A stretch of DNA of 6,593 bases from Chloroflexota bacterium (GTDB lineage: Bacteria > Chloroflexota > Dehalococcoidia > SAR202 > GCA-002694895), in contig PAZO01000014.1 in NCBI GenBank assembly GCA_002715665.1, positions 1 through 6,593 on the forward strand. Direction: 5' to 3'. Both the position numbers and the translations under genes were made by a program. The notes under the pieces are model-generated. The model saw only the letters and a program-made list of their open reading frames with translations. It was not told the DNA's origin and did not search any database. Within the stretch, counting starts at the first letter, position 1, and each line of letters opens with the position of its first letter. Positions 1 to 4,811 of this stretch are shown one piece after another.

Positions 1-189
1 CTTTTTGTAGTAATTGCTATTGGTCCAATGTATGATGATGAAGACTATCCAGAAGAACGGTTTGACAAAAAACTTGAACACCTTCTTAATTGTGGTGATG
101 ATGCTGGTTATTCATTAGACAGGCTTATCACAGCTGATTTTCCTGAAGGTCCATTTGGTTATGCAATACTACAAAAAGAATCTGTCTAA
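1..189 (+). CDS. C-terminal fragment of an unrecognised protein
   Basis: Frame 1 is open from the first base to a TAA stop at 187-189, giving the last 62 residues of a gene that begins outside the window. The fragment opens with a hydrophobic strand-like run (LFVVIAIGP), continues with an acidic segment (MYDDEDYPEERF), and ends with ITADFPEGPFGYAILQKESV. This looks like the end of a soluble globular alpha/beta domain; no membrane segment or catalytic motif can be assigned. Codon use resembles that of the downstream genes, and the reading is on the same strand. It is separated from the next gene by 59 bases, the largest gap in the window, so it may belong to a different transcription unit. I do not recognise the family and propose no function. 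Its reality as coding sequence is supported by the continuous open frame and natural-looking composition. Confidence 0.75.
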   Translation, partial: LFVVIAIGPMYDDEDYPEERFDKKLEHLLNCGDDAGYSLDRLITADFPEGPFGYAILQKESV

Positions 190-195
190 TATGGA

Positions 196-224
196 AAATA
201 TATAACCCATTTGTTATATTATTT
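196..224 (+). repeat. AT-rich inverted repeat (weak hairpin) in the intergenic gap
   Basis: ATATAAC at 200-206 is the exact reverse complement of GTTATAT at 213-219, with a six-base loop. Skipping one T at 220 lets 196-199 pair with 221-224, extending the stem by four A-T pairs. Only one pair is G-C, so the hairpin is thermodynamically weak, and the following bases are T-rich but not a clean U-tract. It could be a poor intrinsic terminator for the upstream gene, an operator-like palindrome, or chance in AT-rich DNA. Confidence 0.3.
212..220 (+). promoter_or_regulatory. Candidate extended -10 promoter element
   Basis: The sequence TGTTATATT fits an extended -10 (TG, one base, then TATATT, one mismatch from TATAAT). 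A hexamer TGGAAA lies at 192-197, 17 bases upstream of the -10 hexamer at 215-220, and matches four of six positions of the TTGACA consensus. Transcription would start near 227, giving a leader of about 20 bases before the ATG at 249. It lies in the only sizeable gap before four tightly spaced genes, which is the contextual argument for it. AT-rich DNA produces such matches by chance, and the element overlaps the hairpin, so the call is tentative. Confidence 0.3.
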
Positions 225-248
225 GTATTAGTTTCTCATTGAGACAAT

Positions 249-2549
249 ATGAATATCAAATTACTTGAAAATCTACAAGATAAAATTCTTTGGCTTTCCA
301 TACAATTAGTTAATCATGCAAACACAGTTAGAACAAATCGTAGTGATTTAAAAGTTGGTGGACATCAAACTTCAAGTAGCTCAGTAGTAACTATACTAAC
401 TTATTTGTATTTTGAATTACTTGAAAAATATGATTATGTGTCTATTAAACCTCATGCTTCACCAGTGTTTCATGCTATTCAATATTTACTGGGTAATTTG
501 GATAAAAAATATCTTACAACCTTAAGGCAACTACACGGATTGCAATCATATCCAAGTAGAACAAAAGACCCGGATTTAGTTGACTTCTCAGGTGGATCAG
601 TAGGCATAGGATCTATTGCACCAAACTTTGCAGCTATGGCTCATAAATATATGTCCGATCATTCAATGTTTGAAGATAATGATAATCTTAAAAAAGCTCG
701 ATTTATAAGTTTACTAGGCGATGCAGAATTAGACGAGGGGACAATTTGGGAAGCAATAGCTGATCCGGCAATGCAAGGTGTTAACAATTTGATTTGGATT
801 GTTGATTTAAATCGTCAGAGTTTAGATAGAATTATACCTTTTATAAGAGTTAAAACTTGGCGGCAAATGTTTGAAGCAAATGGATGGAATGTGATCGACG
901 CTAAATACGGTAAAAAACTTGAAGATGTATTTGATTTACCTAACGGTCATCTTATGAGAGATGCTATAGATGACATGCCAAATGAACTATATCAAAGACT
1001 TTTAAGAAAATCTGAAGCATTACGAGAATGGTTACCCAAAAGTGTTAAAGATAAAGAAAAAATGGAAAAATTGATTTCGGATTTCGACGAAAGCCAACTA
1101 TATGATATTTTCAGTAATTTAGGCGGACATGACTTTTATTCTTTAGACAAAGCATTCAAAGGTGCTCTTAATTCCAATAAGCCAACAGTCATATTTGCTT
1201 ATACATTAAAAGGCTGGAACTTGCCTTCAGTTGGTGATCCTCAAAACCATTCTGTTATTTTAACAGAAAACCAAATTGACGAATTATCAGACCAACTAAA
1301 TGTAAACAAAAATGATATATGGGCAAATTTTAAAGAAGATTCTCCCGAATATTTAAAATGCCAAGAAACTAAACAAAAATTACAAAGACACGTTTCAAGA
1401 TTCTTGTTAAAAGACAGTTTACCAAACTCTTTTGATTATGATTACAAAAATATGATGTCAAGCCAACAAATTTTTGGATTAATGATGACAGAAAATTCTC
1501 GATTAAATTCTGATTTAAGAGATAGATTTGTGTCTATAAGCCCAGATGTTGCTAGCTCTACAAATTTAGGTGGATGGATAAATAAAATGGGGATTTGGCA
1601 ATCTATGGAATCAACAGAATTGCCAGAAGAAGATTTGGTTCGTGCTTTAAAATGGCAAATTTCAAACACTGGACAACATATTGAATTGGGAATTTCTGAA
1701 AATAATTTGTTTATGGCTTTAGGTCAATTAGGATTGACTGAAGAAATGTTTGGCAAAACATTAATTCCTATAGGTACCTTGTATGATCCGTTTATTAGAA
1801 GAGGATTAGATGCACTGTTTTATGGAGTATATTCAGGAGCAAAATTTATTATGATAGGTACGCCGTCAGGTGTATCACTAAGCCCTGAAGGTGGTTTACA
1901 TCAAAGCATGATCACACCTTCCATTGGATTAGAAATGCCAGAACTTGATTATTACGAACCAACATTTGGAAAAGAATTAGAGTGGATATTTTTATCTGGT
2001 ATTAAACATGTCATATCAAGAACTTCATCAATGTACTTAAGGTTAACGACTACAAAACTAGATCAAGATTTATTTAATAAATATAATGGCGATAAAAATC
2101 AGGAGACATTAAGAAAAGATGTTATTAAAGGTGCTTATGTTTTTAATTCCAATATAAATGCAAATGACAAATTAAAAGTAAACATATTTTCATTAGGTGC
2201 TGTGTTTAATGAGTCATTAAAAGCTCAAAATGAACTTTTTAATGAAGGGATTTCTTCAAATCTTATTAACATAACCGGACCAGGACCTTTATATAGAGAT
2301 TATATTGATAACAGTGAGAATTTTCATTTAAAATCTATTTTAGGCACAGATTTCTCCTTGCCATCTTTATGTGTAATTGACGGGCATCCACATTCACTTA
2401 ATTGGATTGGCTCTGCTCTAGGAACAAAATCTAAAACTATTGGAATTTCTGAATTTGGGCAATCAGGAGATCAGGTAGATTTATATGAATATTATGGTTT
2501 TGATAAAAATTCGATACAAGAAAAAATCTATGAACTTTTAGGAATATAA
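249..2549 (+). CDS. AceE/transketolase-like ThDP enzyme (putative pyruvate/2-oxoacid dehydrogenase E1)
   Basis: This 766-residue protein has the full-length fused architecture of a homodimeric E1 or transketolase: ThDP pyrophosphate domain (about 20-330), pyrimidine-binding domain (about 400-600) and C-terminal domain (about 620-766). Visible motifs are KVGGHQTSSSS (35-45), KPHASPVFHAIQYLLG (67-82), SGGSVGIG (114-121) and the cofactor/Mg motif GDAELDEG (157-164), which pairs with VDLNRQSLDR (185-194); D158 and N188 are the expected metal ligands. GQHIELGISENN (475-486) aligns by eye with the E. coli AceE segment GQILQEGINELG, making E484 the likely cofactor-activating glutamate. The family oxidatively decarboxylates a 2-oxo acid, typically pyruvate, passing the acyl group to an E2 lipoyl domain in the cytoplasm. 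To my recollection it resembles an actinobacterial-type group often labelled transketolase. No E2 or E3 gene is next to it, so substrate and partner are unproven. The start is the first ATG of the frame, with only a weak TTGAGAC-like ribosome site before it. Confidence 0.85.
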   Translation: MNIKLLENLQDKILWLSIQLVNHANTVRTNRSDLKVGGHQTSSSSVVTILTYLYFELLEKYDYVSIKPHASPVFHAIQYLLGNLDKKYLTTLRQLHGLQSYPSRTKDPDLVDFSGGSVGIGSIAPNFAAMAHKYMSDHSMFEDNDNLKKARFISLLGDAELDEGTIWEAIADPAMQGVNNLIWIVDLNRQSLDRIIPFIRVKTWRQMFEANGWNVIDAKYGKKLEDVFDLPNGHLMRDAIDDMPNELYQRLLRKSEALREWLPKSVKDKEKMEKLISDFDESQLYDIFSNLGGHDFYSLDKAFKGALNSNKPTVIFAYTLKGWNLPSVGDPQNHSVILTENQIDELSDQLNVNKNDIWANFKEDSPEYLKCQETKQKLQRHVSRFLLKDSLPNSFDYDYKNMMSSQQIFGLMMTENSRLNSDLRDRFVSISPDVASSTNLGGWINKMGIWQSMESTELPEEDLVRALKWQISNTGQHIELGISENNLFMALGQLGLTEEMFGKTLIPIGTLYDPFIRRGLDALFYGVYSGAKFIMIGTPSGVSLSPEGGLHQSMITPSIGLEMPELDYYEPTFGKELEWIFLSGIKHVISRTSSMYLRLTTTKLDQDLFNKYNGDKNQETLRKDVIKGAYVFNSNINANDKLKVNIFSLGAVFNESLKAQNELFNEGISSNLINITGPGPLYRDYIDNSENFHLKSILGTDFSLPSLCVIDGHPHSLNWIGSALGTKSKTIGISEFGQSGDQVDLYEYYGFDKNSIQEKIYELLGI
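2540..2543 (+). promoter_or_regulatory. Ribosome binding site for the pyroglutamyl-peptidase gene
   Basis: AGGA lies inside the last codons of the E1-like gene, seven bases before the ATG at 2551. Stop and start are separated by a single base, so translation of the two genes is probably coupled. This site supports the 2551 start over any later one. Confidence 0.6.
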
Positions 2550-2550
2550 T

Positions 2551-3180
2551 ATGACTAATTTGATAATTACTAGTTTTGAACAATTTTCAAAGTACAAATA
2601 TAATCCGACAATTTCAGTCGCTGACAGAGTTTCTGCTATATTTAATAAAGATGAAAATTTCAATGTCATTTCTGAAATATTGCAATGCAAATATTCCTCT
2701 ATAAAAAATGAAGTTTACGATTTGTACAAATATAAACCTGATATTATTATTAGTTTAGGTTTAGGTGCATCAAGAAAATCTCTTAATTTGGAATATTTAG
2801 CTCAAAATGAATACAGCTCACTTTCTCCAGACAATGAGGGAGTTTTGCTTCAAAATGAGCCTATAATAGATATGGGATATGATTTGAAAAATACATTGGA
2901 TCTAGATAATCTAAATAACATTTCCAATAAAAACGTTAAATCTGAAATTTCTACCAATGCAGGCAAATTCATGTGTAATGCGAATTTTTATTGGAATCAA
3001 TATAAAATAAATACACAAAATTTAAATACAAAATATGTGTTTATTCATATTCCTTTTACTGATAAATATAAAAACTTAGAACCATTAATTAATGAAGAAA
3101 AATTACCAGTATTATCTGAAGATGGAATAGTAAATGCAATTGTTGGGATTATAAATGAATTATCAACAATAAAAATATAA
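2551..3180 (+). CDS. pcp: Pyroglutamyl-peptidase I (peptidase C15), divergent
   Basis: The product of 209 residues has the usual length of bacterial Pcp, a cytosolic cysteine peptidase that removes N-terminal 5-oxoproline (pyroglutamate) from peptides. The family order of motifs is present: ITSFEQFSKYKYNPT (6-20) corresponds to the usual TGFEPFG..NPS pyroglutamate-binding loop with F9 and F12; IISLGLGASRKSLNLE (66-81) corresponds to the GxAxxR..I..E segment with catalytic E81; SPDNEG (92-97) matches the conserved PDNEG; TNAGKFMCNANFYW (135-148) contains the nucleophile C142; and YVFIHIPF (162-169) contains the catalytic H166. All three triad residues are kept, so the enzyme is probably active. 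It is divergent: the glycine-rich GFEPFGG loop is reduced to SFEQFSK. There is no signal peptide or membrane segment. It sits between the E1-like gene (1-base gap) and the GGT-family gene (9-base gap), implying co-transcription with another enzyme of glutamyl-peptide breakdown. Confidence 0.88.
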   Translation: MTNLIITSFEQFSKYKYNPTISVADRVSAIFNKDENFNVISEILQCKYSSIKNEVYDLYKYKPDIIISLGLGASRKSLNLEYLAQNEYSSLSPDNEGVLLQNEPIIDMGYDLKNTLDLDNLNNISNKNVKSEISTNAGKFMCNANFYWNQYKINTQNLNTKYVFIHIPFTDKYKNLEPLINEEKLPVLSEDGIVNAIVGIINELSTIKI

Positions 3181-3187
3181 AGGAGAT
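3181..3187 (+). promoter_or_regulatory. Strong ribosome binding site for the GGT-family gene
   Basis: AGGAGAT directly follows the TAA stop of the pyroglutamyl-peptidase gene; the AGGAG core ends four bases before the ATG at 3190. It is a near-perfect Shine-Dalgarno match and fixes the start codon. Confidence 0.75.
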
Positions 3188-3189
3188 AT

Positions 3190-4791
3190 ATGAAATTCAA
3201 TTCAAGAAGATCTAATGTTTTGTCAAATAAAGGGATAGTAGCTACAAGTCAACCTTTAGCTGCCCAAGCAGGGATTCAAATACTTAAAAATGGCGGTAAT
3301 GCGGTAGATGCTGCTGTTGCAACCGCTGCAGTATTAAATGTAGTTGAACCAATGTCTACGGGTATTGGTGGTGATGTTTTTGCTCTGTATTATAAAGCTA
3401 GTGAGAAAAAAGTATATGCATTAAATTCTAGCGGAAGATCGTCTTCTAAAGCAGACCCTGAAGAATTAATAAATAAAGGCTATAAATCCATACCAGCAAC
3501 TTCACCATATTCAGTCTCTGTTCCAGGCGCAGTAAGAGGATGGGAAGCAATAGTTAATAAATTTGGCAATTTAAATTTATCTGATGTTATTGAACCTGCT
3601 TATATTTATGCAAAAGATGGATTTCCCGTAAGCGAAATTATTGCAGAAGGATGGAATGGCTCTGTTAATAAAATTCAAGAAGATTCAAAATTTCCTGAAT
3701 ACTTAACACCTAACGCACCTAAATTTGGTGAACTTAAAACACTTCCTTATCTTGCTAACTCATTAAAAAATATTATGACAGACGGGCCAGATGCATTTTA
3801 CAATGGTGAAATTGCATCTAAAATTTCAAAACATATAAAATCACTTGGAGGTTGGATTGATGAAAAAGATATATCAAATCATAAAGCTGACTGGGTGACC
3901 CCAATAAATACTGATTATAAAGGTTATACTGTATGGCAATGTCCTCCAAATACCCAAGGTTTAAATGTATTAATGTCGTTAAATATTTATGAGGGTTTTA
4001 ACAGTAATGATACCAAAAATATTAAAGATGAAATTCATCTAAAAATAGAAGCTGTAAAAGCTGCTTTTAGTGATGGACTATTTAATATAACAGATTTTGA
4101 AATTTCAAGGGAAGTCTTACCTGAACTGCTATCTAAATCTTATGCAGAATCCAAAAGAAAATTGATAAAACCCAATAAAGCAAATAAATACGAACCTACA
4201 ATTAAAATTGACACAAGTAATACTGTTTACATAACTGTTGTTGATGAAGAAGGAAACGGATGTTCATTTATAAATAGTTTGTATCAAGGTTTTGGCTCAG
4301 GTATAGTTGTGCCAGAAACCGGTATATTTTTGCAAAACAGAGGTTCTAGTTTTAGTTTAGATAAAAATCATCCAAATTATTTAGAACCTAACAAAAGGCC
4401 TTTCCACACCCTGATACCTGGCATGGTAACAAAAGATGATAACCTAGAATACTGCTACGGAGTTATGGGAGGAATGCAACAAGCGCAAGGACATTTTCAG
4501 GTTTTATCAAATTTGATTGATAAAAAAATGTCACCACAAGAAGCATTGGACTACCCAAGGTTTAGTGTTACACCATGGGATGACGATGAAAAAGATATTA
4601 CAAAAGACACAGTGTTAATTGAATCAACATTTCCTAATGAATTAATAGAACAATTAAAAAAATTTGGTCATAATATCATTATTAGTGACCCCACTCCAAA
4701 TTTTGGAGGTGGTCAAATAATTCAAGTAAATGGTAATATATTTATAGGTGGTTCAGAACCACGTAAAGACGGCCAAGCAATCGGAATCTAA
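3190..4791 (+). CDS. ggt: Gamma-glutamyltransferase-family Ntn hydrolase (cytosolic, YwrD-like)
   Basis: This 533-residue protein belongs to the gamma-glutamyltransferase (GGT) family, which is made as a proenzyme and cleaves itself so that a threonine becomes the N-terminal nucleophile of the small subunit. The large-subunit signature is clear: GIVATSQPLAAQAGIQIL (15-32), NGGNAVDAAVATAA (34-47) and EPMSTGIGGDVFALYY (53-68). SGRSS (81-85) supplies R83 at the place of the substrate-carboxylate arginine. The processing site is DTSNTVYITVVDEEGN (341-356); aligned by eye with the E. coli site, T345 is the nucleophile, predicting subunits of about 344 and 189 residues. FGSGIVVPETGIFLQNRG (368-385) and MGGMQQAQGHFQVL (426-439) are the small-subunit motifs and fit the YwrD-like branch better than periplasmic E. 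coli GGT. No signal peptide is present, so it should act in the cytoplasm on gamma-glutamyl compounds such as glutathione, or on related amides (cephalosporin-acylase-like members exist). It lies between Pcp and the propeller gene. Confidence 0.9.
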   Translation: MKFNSRRSNVLSNKGIVATSQPLAAQAGIQILKNGGNAVDAAVATAAVLNVVEPMSTGIGGDVFALYYKASEKKVYALNSSGRSSSKADPEELINKGYKSIPATSPYSVSVPGAVRGWEAIVNKFGNLNLSDVIEPAYIYAKDGFPVSEIIAEGWNGSVNKIQEDSKFPEYLTPNAPKFGELKTLPYLANSLKNIMTDGPDAFYNGEIASKISKHIKSLGGWIDEKDISNHKADWVTPINTDYKGYTVWQCPPNTQGLNVLMSLNIYEGFNSNDTKNIKDEIHLKIEAVKAAFSDGLFNITDFEISREVLPELLSKSYAESKRKLIKPNKANKYEPTIKIDTSNTVYITVVDEEGNGCSFINSLYQGFGSGIVVPETGIFLQNRGSSFSLDKNHPNYLEPNKRPFHTLIPGMVTKDDNLEYCYGVMGGMQQAQGHFQVLSNLIDKKMSPQEALDYPRFSVTPWDDDEKDITKDTVLIESTFPNELIEQLKKFGHNIIISDPTPNFGGGQIIQVNGNIFIGGSEPRKDGQAIGI

Positions 4792-4800
4792 AAACTAATG

Positions 4801-4805
4801 AGGAG
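4801..4805 (+). promoter_or_regulatory. Ribosome binding site for the Asp-box propeller gene
   Basis: AGGAG lies six bases before the ATG at 4812. An ATG at 4798 just upstream opens only a five-codon frame ending in TGA at 4813-4815, so the 4812 start is preferred. Confidence 0.7.
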
Positions 4806-4811
4806 TAACAA

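Noticed and set aside
1442..1669. Minus-strand open frame of 75 codons
   Set aside because: Antisense to the well-conserved core of the E1-like gene; no independent coding signal.
4792..4811. Possible terminator between the GGT and propeller genes
   Set aside because: The 20-base gap has no inverted repeat or T-tract; it holds just the ribosome site.
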